A DNA stretch of 64,000 nt from Eumeta japonica (GCA_005406025.1 BGZK01000755.1:62001-126000); one strand, 5' to 3'. Positions 25,601 to 37,092 are shown, numbered from the stretch's first letter. The notes: generated by a model not told the origin, from the sequence alone. Numbers and translations: made by a program.

Positions 25601-28600
25601 CATTGAAATGCTTTCGTGACTAATTTCACAGCGGCAAAGTATCGTGCGTTGTACTTTACCAGTCGCGAACTGCGTACGTCCGTCGTCACCGATGCGTCGA
25701 CATCGTTCAATACCAACGGTTCATCGTGTTCTTCTTGGCACAAATGAATGTATTATTACTACATCAAAACCAATTGTCAATGTAATTTTCAACAGTACAT
25801 ACTTATTTCTATATTCGCAATTGTCAACTACGCCTTTGTTAATAACAGTGAGCAACCGCGGAGCCGCGGCGGGCCGGCGGCGGCGCGCGGTCGACGACTC
25901 TCGACCGCGGGGGCGACACTCCATATCTAACAGCTCTGCCTCCCCAGAACCGCTCGAGGAAAAAACCGATCGATAATGACCGACTGATTCATTCATTAAA
26001 ATATGATCGGACGTCATTGACGGAAAATACGGCTCGTTTTCCGGAAATTAGGCATCGTTAGGGATTATACTTATTCAACGGATGGAACTATTACCGGTAC
26101 AAGACGGCAGGCTTTCGAAAGCGTTCATTACATGTTTAAGGTTCTGTAGACCGATGGAGAACCCTTAAAAATGTTCCATTGTATCGCAACCCTGAAACCT
26201 TTTCAGTTATATAGCGTACTTAGTCCTCGAAATTTTTTAAAGAAGTGTTTTAGATGTAGATCAATATTTGAAGAAGCAATTTTAAATTACTGTTTGGAAT
26301 TACTCATACGTAAACGTGGGCTATCGTTGAAAATGGTTTTACAAATGTGGGCGTATTTTCGTTTTTTTTTTTCTATTAGTCGCAACTGTCTGTAGGCGTA
26401 TTTACGTTATTTTCTATTAGTCGCAACTATCAACCATTTGTGGGATACATCATGTCAAACACATTGACGATGTTTCCCCGCACAGTTTCATGTTTTTTGA
26501 CAACTCCACGGTGGAAATTATCAATGAAACTAATTTCGTAAACTTGATATGAACACTTCGAACTATGGAGGAAAAAATGTCAAATTAGTCACTGTTATCT
26601 TATTGTGTCTTCCTTAAAAATTGGTCGTTTTAACCAAGAGTTTGAATAACATAACGACTTTGAGCGAATTCATATTTCAATTTTGTACGATTTAAACATT
26701 TTCGATTTGATTCGATTCGATTAATCAGATCGATTAAATGGTAGGTATTATTTGCTAGTACAACGAATTGCTCAGCTATCGCAAAGAAATTTGTTTAACC
26801 CGGTCAAATACGAACTTGTTTAGATATATTTTTTTGGTGTTTGTAAAAATAGCAATTCAGTATAACACTCCACACGTGTAAAGGTTATGACATCTTACTT
26901 TATCGGGGTGCGATGTACACCTATCCAATATTTAACTGTAACTTATATAATTTCGTCATAGTCTTGCTTTCGACTGGTAAATGTACGATTTTGCAATTGT
27001 TAAAATTACATTATAGACACAATAGTTTTTTTTTTTTAACTGCACCCGAGATACAAATTATTACACAACGATTTGGTCGATTAACAAAGAGTTTATTGAA
27101 CCTTTGATTCATTTCATTACTCACAGGGCAATAACTTCTATATGTTTCGTAATGAGGTGTAATCAAGACGGCATTACATTTTCACTTTTGAGTTATGTAC
27201 TAGGTAATAAGTGTTCTATATTATTCTATTGATTTTTTTAGTTTTTTTTTTTCAAACGAATTCATATCTTAAACATATTTATGGATTGAATATTTATCCA
27301 ATCAACCAAATTTATTTAACATTAAATTTAAAACTGTAAATGAATGTACACAGTAAATCAGTAAAAACTGTAAGCTAAGGGCACTTCAATAATTTTACCT
27401 CATTCGACAGCGGTGTTATTCCCTCATCGCTCTTTGTTCTGATTCAACGTTGAGAATGTTGTTTTATTTTTAAACCTTATGCAAATACATAAAAACTGTT
27501 TTGTATAGCGTTCCAGCGGTTGCGCGGGCGCAGCCTCGCGAGTGCGGCGGCCTTTGCGCAGGATTTCCGGCAACGGCTTACCAACGCGAATAACTCTACT
27601 TAACAACTCCGTGCCAAGTGACTGTCACATTTAATAATATTACGTGGTAAGATGTCATACGAAAGTATATACCTATCGACAGCAGATTTAGTTAATGCAG
27701 ATTTTGTAAGACTTAACCGGCATAGATAATGACGAATTGCATTTGATTTACGTAACTGATTTATTGTAGCGTGTATTGGAAAAAAACTAGAATTGTAAAT
27801 TTTAATAAAAATTTCATCAATCTAACAATCTAATTTAGGTAAGATTATAAAGAGCTGTTTAAACACACGCTATAATAAAAAAAATATTTAAAAGTCTAAA
27901 GTTGAAGTAATTCTAAAAACATTGAATAACTTCTAATTATAATGTAAATTTTAATACAGATTTGATAATTGAAAAAAGTTTCTTAGCCATATCGAGCTCG
28001 CCATACAAAAGACTTCAACGCGTATTTTAATTAAAAACAAACCAATTCGTGACTGATTTTTGTCCGTCATGATCTCTTTGATAACATTAATATAAAGCAA
28101 TATGCTTTATAAAAAAAATATAATACAATTCTTTTTATACAAGATCTACAAAGTACAATAGGTAGAAATTGAATACCCACGTAGGATTTCTTTTTTGTAT
28201 ATACATTTTAAACAAAAAATGTTTAACACAAGCTTCAGTTACACCCTTAAAAAATAAAGCAATAAATATTTATCTCCCATTATTTCTAGCCAAGCCTTTA
28301 ATAGGTTTACGTGTGCGACTTTTTTCGGTTTGGTCGATTTCACGAGTGAAATAATAAAATAACAAATTAACGAATTATATTAATATTGAATCATATTCTT
28401 TCTATTTCTCGATATGAAGTTGTTTACGCGCAGTCTTACAATATGTGCATATTCATTTCGTCTCGCGTGTCAAACGCTCTTCGCGTACCAGACGTTTGCA
28501 GCTTCCGCACACCGCGACCAACTTTCACCGTAAGATATAAGTTTATGAGTTAAGGCGGCTCTTATCGTATGTGGATTATAAACAAAGGGGAGGACCACGA

Positions 28601-31600
28601 ACATGGATGGTAATTTAACATCCATAATTAATCTTTAATCTTTGAAGCGATATGAAATAAAATTAGAAAATTTCGATGAACATATAGTTATATTATATAG
28701 TTAATATGAAAGGAATATATATTATAATAATCAATATTATTAATAAATTAAATTAGATATGCGGCCGTCTCTGTTCTATTTACAAGTATCTTCATAATAT
28801 ATACATATTTAAATAGCTTTGTTGTGTCAATAGCTCGATCACATAATGTTACTTATTATAGATATTATTAACTATTATTTAATTTTATCGCGCTGTCAAA
28901 TCGGGACCCTGAGCGATACACGATAAACGAAAGCGAGGAAAACGGCATGTTAAGGAAGTGGGCGTACGTGGGCGTTTTGCCAATAAAATTCAAATAGGTA
29001 TTATACATAGAGAAAGCCTTCTGATGTTTTTTAATCTTATGAGTAAAGAATGATTATGAAGGCTTTAAACGTGGGCCGGTTATGTCATCGCCATTGTAAC
29101 TGTAATTTGGGTTATTCTTTTAGTATAAGCCACTTATCCTCAAAGATCTGACAACTCCTGTGGTTTTTTTTTTTAAAAATTAATTATCTTTTATTACTCA
29201 TATCACCTCAATTCCTTTCAATCTCAACACAACTTCATCTCTAAAAACCTTCGGTTCCAACAAAACTCAAAATAGAACAACGTTAATAACGTAACTATAT
29301 TATACTAGCTGGCCCGGCAGGCGTAGTTTTGCACTTTCTTGTGGGTGACTCGCCCGTACAGTTGATGCCCGCAGCTGCACCAGCATGGACGTAGAATTAT
29401 TATTTTTCCTTCTATATCGATTAATGTCAATCTCAATCCTGGTATTATTTACGATTCAAATCCCAATCACACTTTTGATACCACACTCATTACGATCCCA
29501 ATCACGTTCTCAACTTCGGTCCCGGCCCCGTTGGCGATTCAGCTCTTCATCCCGCTATCCATTCCGATTCCGCTCATGATCCCGTCGCCGCTTTTCGTCC
29601 TTGATTCCGTCTCGATCTAATCCCGATCTCAATTGCGGTTCCACTTCTGATTTAATTCCAATAAATTACCTAATTTTTAAGTGTTTTTCTTTCATGCAGA
29701 AACTCTAAAAATGTTGTGATAGATAAAAAGTATCCTGAAGGTGAACCAGTAAGCTCTTCTACCTTTCAGTGAAAGTCGCATTCAGGTCGATTTAGATGTT
29801 CCAAAACTACCCCGGACCGACAGACAGACGAACAGATACAAAGGATTATTTTCTTTCATACAAATCTTGTCCTCACAATTAAAAACACAGAAAAAGGAAT
29901 CAACCAAATCGGCCGAGCCGTTCTCAAGTGATGCCCTCCATACATGTGGCAATTGATTTTTATTTGTATGGATATACCAATAAAGCGCAAAAAAAAAGTT
30001 AATAAAGCGCAAAAAAAAACTTTCCTCGGTTTACTGAAAGTGAGTATCTGTTCAGTCATTATAGATGTTCTACAGACAAAAACATGTGTTGTAAGTACTT
30101 TCTTTAAATTATTCCTAATGTTTAAGTTTAAGGGCTGTAAAGTTACATGTAAGAAATCAAATTGAAGACTATATACTTTCGAATGTCATAGCAAATTGGT
30201 GACTGTATATAGTGTTTTTTCCATATCTCATCTTCTGTGCTGGTGACATTGTATTATTTTATAACCTATGTAATAAAGATATTTTGAATTTTAATATATT
30301 AGCATTTCTAGTTCACAGATGTTGACATATAAATTTATAGACAAATTCAGGCGGTAGTTATATAAATATTGCTTTTCATACTCTTTGTGTATGGCACCCG
30401 GAAAAAACTGAATGGTTCATTTCTGACGATATCGTAATATAAAAATTAGTAAAGTCACCGAATTAAATGTGATATGAATAAATTTAAACATTACGTAAAA
30501 ATTGTGTAAGTGGCATAATATTCGATGTAGAATTTTCGAGTTCCTTATTATTCAACTTGTGAAACGATATCTCATTTGTGACATTCACAAAATTAATAAA
30601 CTTCAAGTTACTTTACTTGCCCCTTTAATATTATTGAACAATAATTTTCCCTCGTTGGTAAATTAAACGAACGGTGTTCGACGAATGGCCGGTACATTCC
30701 AAATGAGACGGTATTGAGTTATGAACCCAGTACCATCAGTGCCGAATTCATCAGTACATTGGTATCGACCAGTTATCATACTCGGGATATGACTGAACAC
30801 AGGCGGTTTTGATTTTTAATTAAGAAATTTGATTGATGCAAATTAAATCTCTCGCTCCAAGCCTCGACAGCAAGTTGAACCATGGGATTCAGACCTCATT
30901 ATCGTTTCGTTAGCGACCCCTAGCGCGCAGCCTTTGAATCTGAAATAAAAATATTGCGACAGTGTCTCCGCAGTAGGGTTATATAAGCCTTACATATGAA
31001 ATTAAATAAATGCGAGTAATAATGACATTTGCCTGCCACGTTTGAAATGCAAGCAGCACCGTAGCTAGGGTCTGAAAAAAGGGTAGGTGCAAAATGACGT
31101 TATTTTTTAAAATCCTCTTTATTTTTATATAGTGCTAATTTAAATTTCTATACAAATAATGGGCATTGTAATAAGGGTATTCGACCTTCGAAGGAATAAA
31201 GCAATGTTTGCCCCGGACGCCGGTGACCCTAGCCACGACACCGATCGCTAGTTCAATAATTTGCAAGGAAAACGGATCTAAAAATTATGGAAACATCACT
31301 AATCTTATAAAGATTCCATTTTTCTCTCAAACATGTGAATAAGGGCAAAATTTAAAGAAAAAAAAAACGCGACTTTTTACTATTCGTCGTATACATCGTC
31401 TCACAAATGATTCATTTATATTTGTCATCGATTAACATTTTAAGATGAAGTGTGCAGCACTAGCCGCCTTCATTTTAATAGTCCGATAAACTTCTTACGA
31501 TAATCCTTGTTTCTGTGATGGCGAGGATCTTGTTGTAAATTCGTTTTTGTTATGGACAAATTCAAAATGCTTTCTTGCGGTTAACGAGAGACACGTGGAA

Positions 31601-32575
31601 CGCGGAGAGGTATCGAAAGCAATTCGAGACGAAACCCTTCATATGAAAAACAATCAACGCCTAGCCCCTAGGTAGGTGTATCAAAATTCTAAACAGCATT
31701 AAGTACTTCGGGTAAAATCTTACGCTAGTATATGACGAGAACTGCATTTTACATATTAAACGTATAGAGCAAAATAATACAGCACACGATCCCGGTCAAG
31801 CAGGTTCTGGGGACGGCGTGCGAGGGAAAATGGATCCTATGATGTTCCGTGCGAAGTTGTGCCACCGATGAAAATGCAAAGCGGCCGTCGCCGCGCGGCG
31901 TTTTAACTCCTTACAAGGAAACGCCAACTTCGTTTTGGCAATGACCGGTTAAGAGCTGAAATGCCTCGTGAATTCTGTCACTTATTTAGACGATACCTAT
32001 CTTATTTATCTATACAAGAGTTAAAAGTAAATCAGATTGGTTTTATAAATGTAGTCACAATTCAGGGAAGCGGTCAAGAGATCAAAACTTTCATTGATTC
32101 CATGATTATATTTATTGGTATATTGTTTTACCTTTCGAAATTATATTTGACAAATATTTTTGTCATGTTCGTGTTTGTTAAATAAAAAACGTATTTGTTA
32201 CGGCGTATTTCTTTAAAAAAAAAGCATTGTAATGCATTAGGTATAATTTAGAGCATAAATGAGATTTAAATGTAAATGAAATGATAACAAGTTCTAATAA
32301 AATTAATTTCGCCATCAAATTTTTTTTTTTTAATATACATAAAACGTGTTTTGTAAATGTAACTTATTCGAGAATAAGTGAAGCGATGAACCTATTAATT
32401 TATATTGCACATTTTTTTAATGAGTAATTAAAGTTTTTCATTTGAAGCTTTTCACGTATTTACTTAATCGCGTATGCGTCCCCCAGACAGCCTGCCGTGG
32501 CCCGCTAGCAGCGCTAACCTTTCCGTACTCGGCGGCGCCGGCCCACCGCCGCCGCCACTGCTCCTCCACCTGCAT
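14348..32575 (-). CDS. Unrecognised 1122-residue, mostly disordered insect protein
   Basis: Six coding exons on the minus strand: 32519-32575, 19205-19360, 17666-19046, 15805-16501, 14540-15528 and 14348-14436. All five joins keep phase (0, 0, 1, 2, 1) with good splice sites, including GTAAGT donors after exons 3 and 5, giving 1122 residues. Exons 1-2 are GC-rich and encode MQVEEQWRRRWAGAAEYGK, then a segment with 'RRVARAMEVVQASGPGTR'. The rest is AT-rich and low in hydrophobic residues. Exon 3 has a dense segment 'KKVEFCKTELHFAAESGK' followed by 'DEKPPPTNDFRRRKSAF', which reads like a conserved linear motif. Exon 5 is very rich in Lys, Ser and Asn. No signal peptide, membrane segment or folded domain is visible. 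A cytoskeletal or scaffolding role would be a guess. Extra small exons could hide in the 13-kb first intron. Confidence 0.75.
16740..17640. mobile_element. MITE with internal GGATCCAAT-like motif array
   Basis: Element of about 900 bp in intron 3 of the minus-strand gene. Its ends are inverted repeats of about 34 bp with few mismatches (AATTGGACGTAGTTAA at both ends, continuing to AAGGATCCAATC). Between them, about ten degenerate copies in both orientations of a motif like GGATCCAAT or GATTGGATCC occur at irregular spacing, e.g. near 16999, 17167, 17239, 17370 and 17482. No coding frame. The right end lies 25 bases from the 5' splice site at 17665. Confidence 0.7.
22250..22600. repeat. Lepidopteran-type relic with C/T-rich decayed tandem segment
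   Basis: Starts ACTAGCTATTGCCCGTGGTT, the usual opening of a very common lepidopteran interspersed repeat, followed by a decaying series of CGATCCCG/CGGTCTCGA-like words. Related copies lie at 29300-29975 and 50640-51190. Confidence 0.6.
22608..22650. repeat. (AT)n then (GT)n microsatellite
   Basis: Alternating AT from about 22608 to 22636, followed by a short GT run to 22650. Confidence 0.9.
22861..22905. repeat. Imperfect (CA)n tract
   Basis: CACACA and CATACA units interrupted by single bases. Confidence 0.8.
23036..23310. promoter_or_regulatory. GC-rich island in the large intron
   Basis: Locally GC-rich with two GGGCGG-type boxes (near 23090 and 23150), and ending on the + strand in a strong donor-like ATAC|GTGAGT near 23275. 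It could be an enhancer, an alternative promoter or the start of an unrecognised + strand transcript. No protein is recognised. Confidence 0.3.
25016..25140. promoter_or_regulatory. GC-rich island with a perfect CRE
   Basis: The palindromic cAMP-response element TGACGTCA lies at 25016-25023, followed by a stretch of about 90 bases that is extremely GC-rich compared with its surroundings. This is a plausible intronic enhancer or alternative promoter of the minus-strand gene. Confidence 0.35.
25484..25664. mobile_element. MITE family 'TACAGTACAA', copy B
   Basis: Same family and orientation as 13452-13637. Inverted ends are TACAGCACAACGCACGAAAC at the left, and TAAAGTACAACGCACGATAC reading in from the right; the match continues to about 30 bp. 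Confidence 0.8.
25850..25935 (-). promoter_or_regulatory. GC-rich patch, possible alternative first exon
   Basis: On the minus strand an ATG near 25922 opens a basic frame (MECRPRGRESSTARRRR...) reaching an ACT|GTTATT donor-like site in phase 0, which would join in frame to exon 2 of the minus-strand gene. Only sequence and phase support it. Confidence 0.2.
29300..29975. repeat. Longer copy of the lepidopteran relic family
   Basis: Begins ACTAGCTGGCCCGGCAGGCG and ends with 'GGCCGAGCCGTTCTCAAGTG', a tail typical of RTE-type or derived non-autonomous elements. The middle has the same C/T-rich CGATCCCG-like decayed tandem segment as 22250-22600. Confidence 0.65.
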
Positions 32576-32890
32576 GCCGACGTCGAGTCCCTGGTTCGCT
32601 ACACACAATGCGCGGCCGGTTCGTTCGTGTCGCTGTCGCTCGGACGCGCGCCGCACACTCGCACCGCGCGCTAGCTCGGGGCCTACTGCCGACGCGGACG
32701 GCGACACCACTGGCCGTGCTCGGATACGCCGCCGATAAATTAAAATAACGCCTGCTCTCAGCAACAAAAAAAAAAACTGTATTTGATGTCCACACCTACA
32801 CGCGGCCGAGCGTCGAGGCGGTCGCGACCCACGCGTCGCGCCCAGCTCGCTGCACTCGCACACCCGACCCTGCACACGCCGCTGCATTCA
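32576..32890 (-). promoter_or_regulatory. GC-rich 5' UTR and promoter of the minus-strand gene
   Basis: A CpG-rich block, the strongest in the left half of the window, ends directly at the first coding ATG (32575-32573) and first donor (AAG|GTTAGC). It contains no long meaningful frame and is best read as 5' UTR plus promoter. An A/T run at 32766-32777 interrupts it. Confidence 0.5.
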
Positions 32891-33390
32891 GGGCTAGTCT
32901 GCCCGCGTGGCCTACTTTACGCTATTCAGGGTTAGAGATATTCATTCATTGAATTAAAAAAGTTCAGTTCTTTCTTTTTAGTTACTTATGATTAAAATTG
33001 CATTTGCATAGTTTGATCGTTTTTCTTATGATTATATAGGAATAATTTAATGTCGTTTGGTATTTTAGGTAACGCACATAATCAGCTTCACCAAAATTTA
33101 TTACGTAATTGCGCTTGTAAAATTGAACGTAACATACTTAATTAAAATATATACTTGTTTACTTACCTCGTTGCGCTAGCGTACATACGCGACAATCAAC
33201 AAAAAGTAAAGATCTCAACATATTATAAAGAAATACAAACTAATCAATTTAATTCAATTATAAATGAGCAACAATTCGTTTACATTTTTACTTGCAGGAA
33301 TACTAGTTTTTCCGCGCAATTTAAATAAATATAAAATATATTATAAATATCTTCGGACACACGCACACATTCGCGCAAATCTCACGCATA

Positions 33391-33410
33391 CGCACACACA
33401 CACACACACA
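33391..33410. repeat. (CA)n microsatellite
   Basis: About ten CA units. Intergenic DNA on either side (32.9-34.1 and 34.2-35.3 kb) is AT-rich with no gene seen. Confidence 0.9.
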
Positions 33411-34095
33411 GACAACACCATCTGGTCCCAAACTAAGCAACACGACTTATATTATGGGTATCAATAGTTGATAGTCTATGTATAGCTTTTTTTTTTTTTG
33501 TAAATACATACATGTAACAAATAAAAACATTCAGAAACAGCCAACTGCTCCAATCAAGCAGTCAATAAGTGGACATCCGAGATTTTTCTTATTTTTTTCA
33601 GTTTCTTACAGTAGAGTATCTATCTAATAACTAAATTAAAATGGTTTATTAAGAAATCTTTATAATTTACAGTTTCTATTTTCTCTGCTGCAAAATTATC
33701 ACAATTTGCTGTTGACTATGTTTATGACATGAGTTCACTTCTGTGACAATATAAGCAATTCTTAATTCTAATTGCTTGCTTGATTACTTTTGATGGGGAA
33801 TGAAAATAAATACTTGTTATAAATAACAGTTTTCCTAAAAATATACTAAGCATGTATTAATAACTATATATTGAATCAAAACAAAACAAAGAGCATAAGC
33901 AACGGAACAATAAAAACTTGACACAGTCAGGAAGTCATAAAATTATAGTAACTCTTAAGGAATATGACCGGTTTCAGTAGATTTCTTTATCACAACCTAT
34001 GACAATATTTTGTTAGCGTGGAATATTTATTCTAGAGCAGTAAGTAATGACTTAGTAAGTAGAGCTATTATCAAGATCAATAATCATCTACTGTG

Positions 34096-34230
34096 AATTC
34101 AAATCCAAAATATCTTTATTTCATAGGTTACAAAATAACACTTGAAATATGTCATAATTTTGCAAATTTACACTTTACCGCACCTTCGCAGTTTCCGCCA
34201 AGAAGAATGAGCAAGAAACTTAAGGGTAGC
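34096..34230. repeat. Interspersed repeat, copy 1 (LINE-tail-like)
   Basis: Shares 'AAAATATCTTTATTTCATAG', 'AAAATAACACTTGAAATA' and 'AAGAAACTTAAGGGTAGC' with 43312-43460 in the same orientation. It resembles the reverse complement of a LINE 3' tail. Confidence 0.7.
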
Positions 34231-35334
34231 AAAATTGATTAGCAGTAGCCATTACCACATTATTCAGTTAGCTATATAGACATAAAAGTAGTATTCTACC
34301 ACGATCAGAAACACCTCATCTGAATACTCTCAACCTCTTCATATAGAAATTTTATATCTCATTAACCTAATATTCTCATATCTCAATACATATTCTATAT
34401 TTCTTGTCCACAAAAAAAAATACTTCACATATACCGATAAAGTGATATACAAAATTATTCTCCACAAAAATTATAAAACAATTGACATTTAAAGCAGTGT
34501 ATAGATATACTTGATTTCATTACAAATTTAACCTAATGAAACATTTCATTCGCGCAAAGCAATAAGTTAAACAGATAAATACAGCCCTAATTGTGTTCTT
34601 TGCATTAAAGATTAGACATAAAAATATTTTTAACCATGAATAGACCTCAGTATTTAGGTTTAAGGCATCCCGGTCAATCTCACTTTTACTGGCCCATCTA
34701 GGACTATAAACATATGCAGACTTACTTCTGAACTGGTGACTGTCCAAGTTGTAACTTTGTTAGAAGGAATAGCTAAATAAGTTGCAAGAATCATCATCAT
34801 CATCCTTTTAACAGTTCATAGAGCTAATTAGAAACAAACTGCTATCACATTTGAGGGACAATATCCTATACAAATGGAAATGGATGATGGTTTTGTTGTG
34901 TTGAATTTACTTTGAGACCCTCAACTTAAAGTTCATCCTCGGAATGAGTCAGTGAAGATCGCGATGTGACTATAATGGAAAATACTGTTGGAAGTCAAAA
35001 AACATAAATTTGAGGCCATGTGGCATGTAAATCTACTATTCAATAGACATTAACCCTGAGGTGTCAAAGAACTAGGTTTGAATTTATATACAGATACATT
35101 TATTGGGTTTTATCTGAATATAAGAATATTTACTTCAGTGTTGTGGTACAGAATATCCACAATAACAAAAAAAATATATAAAGAAAACTATTTAGTTTTC
35201 TTATAAATTAATATACAGATAACGTTTAAACATTTTATTAGTAAAATTTACAATCAAGTTAAAACATTTACTAACACAATTATCACTATAACAACAATAC
35301 TGTAAGATAGAGAAATAACAAATATAACATATTT

Positions 35335-35340
35335 TTTATT
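35335..35340 (-). terminator. Poly(A) signal candidate for the 181-residue ORF
   Basis: AATAAA on the minus strand, about 80 bases past the stop codon. Confidence 0.4.
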
Positions 35341-35420
35341 AAAATTACTATGGTTATGACGAAAAAGGTCATCGTTGGTCAAATAGTTTTGACATCGTAT
35401 ATTTGCAGTGATTGTTTCCA

Positions 35421-35966
35421 TCATTCGTCTTTTGTTATATGCAATCTATATGATTCCAATAAATTGTCTCTACATTTTTGTAATTCGATAATTTGAAGAA
35501 ATGCATTGTTTTTATTATTTTTTCTTTTATTAATAACCCGCTTGAACGTAGCTAACAAAACATCTTTCCTCTGGTTTGTGCTACAGAAATAATAGAACAT
35601 TTTTTGTTCTATACTGAATCCACTTTGTAAACCATTCTTAAAATTCCTATAAAATAATTGACCTGTTCTTCTACTTAATCTCTCTATCGCTGTCCATTCG
35701 TCAATAGATAAACCAAATAATAAGCTAATAGAAGGACCTTTTATAAGACAAGTTACTTGCCCAGATCTGTCTCCTATTGTTAAAATAGCTGATGATGTAA
35801 TTATACCTGATTCATAAGCATTTATTTTTACTGATTCTACATAATAATCAGTCAATAAACCCCAACATAATGCATTGAATTTTAATGATCGAGCTAAAGT
35901 TAGTTTTATCGGAGTTACATTTTCATATATATTTACAGGTAACTTTATTTCAGAAGACGCTTTCAT
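35421..35966 (-). CDS. Intronless 181-residue protein, possibly OB-fold
   Basis: A clean open frame with insect-like coding character, starting MKASSEIKLPVNIYENV and ending LHITKDE. Not confidently recognised. The middle part ('ILTIGDRSGQVTCLIKGPSI' then 'LFGLSIDEWTAIERLS', about residues 60-100) resembles the pattern D..G.l.C.L.G.....lG....E found in OB folds of RPA1/MEIOB-type single-strand DNA-binding proteins. The C-terminal 60 residues are Lys/Asn-rich and probably helical. No signal peptide or membrane segment. It could be a meiotic recombination protein or a fragment of a larger gene; no splice acceptor is obvious just upstream. The OB-fold reading is inference. Confidence 0.65.
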   Translation of the reverse strand: MKASSEIKLPVNIYENVTPIKLTLARSLKFNALCWGLLTDYYVESVKINAYESGIITSSAILTIGDRSGQVTCLIKGPSISLLFGLSIDEWTAIERLSRRTGQLFYRNFKNGLQSGFSIEQKMFYYFCSTNQRKDVLLATFKRVINKRKNNKNNAFLQIIELQKCRDNLLESYRLHITKDE

Positions 35967-36621
35967 TGGATAGATATAGTTTTTTAATGATACAAATAAG
36001 CTATTAGAATATCTACATATTAATTACAAAACAATAAATAACACATAATTTAAATAATAAATGACAGGAATTATCAATTTACAAGGTATTGATGACTAAA
36101 ATCATAAATTATTTATACAATTTTAATTATAATTAATTTTAAAAGTTCGTTGTTATCTTTTAGCTTGAACCCAAATTAGAAGGAACTGCAAATGAAGGCT
36201 TGTTAAAGTGAAAGCCTGAAATATGTAAAACATACGTTTTTATACAAAAACAAAGATTTATAATATCTAATAATAAACATATTTATCCATTTGTGCATAC
36301 AAAAATCAAAAGGATTAATCCATAACACCAAAAGTAAGCAATACCTCTTTATGTACAATATTTGATGATAAATAGAATATGAAAGTGAGGATACTTCAAA
36401 TGCTTCTCCACCACTCTTTAATATGTACCAGTTAGAATAAATAGCAGATAGTTAGCATACCTTTCTAATAACTTTAATAATTTGTCAGTCAATTTGCTGA
36501 GGCGTTAATAGTGTATGAATATCCTTAGTAAATAATCACAAGAAAACTTTGTAATTGATGATAATTTTATAAGAAATCAATAGATTAGTATTAATTAAAA
36601 CAAGATACAATTTGACTACAG

Positions 36622-36627
36622 TTTATT
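36622..36627 (-). terminator. Poly(A) signal of the Sloth1/2 transcript
   Basis: AATAAA on the minus strand, 29 bases past the Sloth2 stop codon. No signal separates the two ORFs, which supports one shared mRNA. Confidence 0.65.
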
Positions 36628-36655
36628 TAAACTTACATTCTACCTAACTACATTT

Positions 36656-36871
36656 TCATGTTTGTTTTGAAAGAAATCCTTCATCTTCTAACTCTTTTTT
36701 AATCTTGATTTGAATATCTGGAGGAAGGTTTTTAAGTTCTTTGTCAATGTATGCATTTAAATTCTGCAGTGGTTTGTAATGTTGATGTACAACTTGTGAG
36801 CCTGCTAGCATAGTAAAAAAAGCAGCAACAGAAAAAGATATATATTGAAACCAACTCACTCCAACTGGCAT
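36656..36871 (-). CDS. UQCC6: UQCC6/Brawnin homologue (Sloth2), complex III assembly microprotein
   Basis: 71 residues, the same length as human C12orf73/UQCC6. It starts MPVGVSWFQYISF, has one membrane helix at about residues 8-24 and the hallmark 'MLAGSQVVHQHYKP' right after it, then a charged tail ending GFLSKQT. The family sits in the mitochondrial inner membrane and is needed for assembly of ubiquinol-cytochrome c reductase. The ATG lies two bases after the stop codon of the UQCC5 ORF (TAA TT ATG). The same frame is open a little upstream but without an ATG, so this Met is the start. In Drosophila the homologues sloth1 and sloth2 are translated from one bicistronic mRNA, and the layout here is the same. 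Confidence 0.88.
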   Translation of the reverse strand: MPVGVSWFQYISFSVAAFFTMLAGSQVVHQHYKPLQNLNAYIDKELKNLPPDIQIKIKKELEDEGFLSKQT

Positions 36872-36873
36872 AA

Positions 36874-37092
36874 TTATGTGTGGCAATATTTCTTTATTTT
36901 TTCTTCTACAATATCATGGGCATGACGTTTTTTGAAAGTATTATAGAAATTTACCTCTCCAACTTTCCAATTTATCATAGAAAATTCTAATGCTGCGCCG
37001 AGAACGAAGAATAAAGGCAGAAATCTATATACTCCCAATGTTCTTTTACCTGGCCACTTATTTAAAAATTTCTGAATCCAAACTATGCGCAT
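36874..37092 (-). CDS. UQCC5: UQCC5/SMIM4 homologue (Sloth1), complex III assembly microprotein
   Basis: 72 residues, starting MRIVWIQKFLNKWPGK. It matches human SMIM4/UQCC5 in the core 'PGKRTLGVYRFLPLFFVLG' (about residues 14-32), which runs into the single membrane helix, followed by 'GEVNFYNTFKKR' and a basic tail ending KKYCHT. It works with UQCC6 in the inner mitochondrial membrane in building complex III. The frame is open upstream to 37125, but the first ATG in it is at 37092. No intron. It is the upstream cistron of the pair; its stop is two bases before the UQCC6 ATG, so the second protein is probably reached by leaky scanning or reinitiation. Confidence 0.88.
   Translation of the reverse strand: MRIVWIQKFLNKWPGKRTLGVYRFLPLFFVLGAALEFSMINWKVGEVNFYNTFKKRHAHDIVEEKIKKYCHT

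Larger units (their letters stand above)
19361..32518 (-). other. 13-kb first intron of the minus-strand gene
   Basis: Runs from the GTTAGC donor at 32518 to the acceptor ending at 19361. Apart from the repeats and GC-rich islands listed separately, I see AT-rich DNA without recognisable genes. A minus-strand 77-codon frame at 21068-21301 is noted as a finding. Stretches with nothing to report include 19.4-21.0, 23.4-24.9, 26.0-29.2 and 30.0-31.7 kb. Confidence 0.6.

Noticed and set aside
32442..32887. Long overlapping open frames on both strands in the GC-rich block.
   Set aside because: GC-rich DNA lacks stop codons in all frames. Only the 19 codons from 32575 to 32519 are supported, by a start, a donor and phase.
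33264..33467. 67-codon + strand frame with a His/Thr run.
   Set aside because: The run is the translated (CA)n microsatellite and the rest is AT-rich background.
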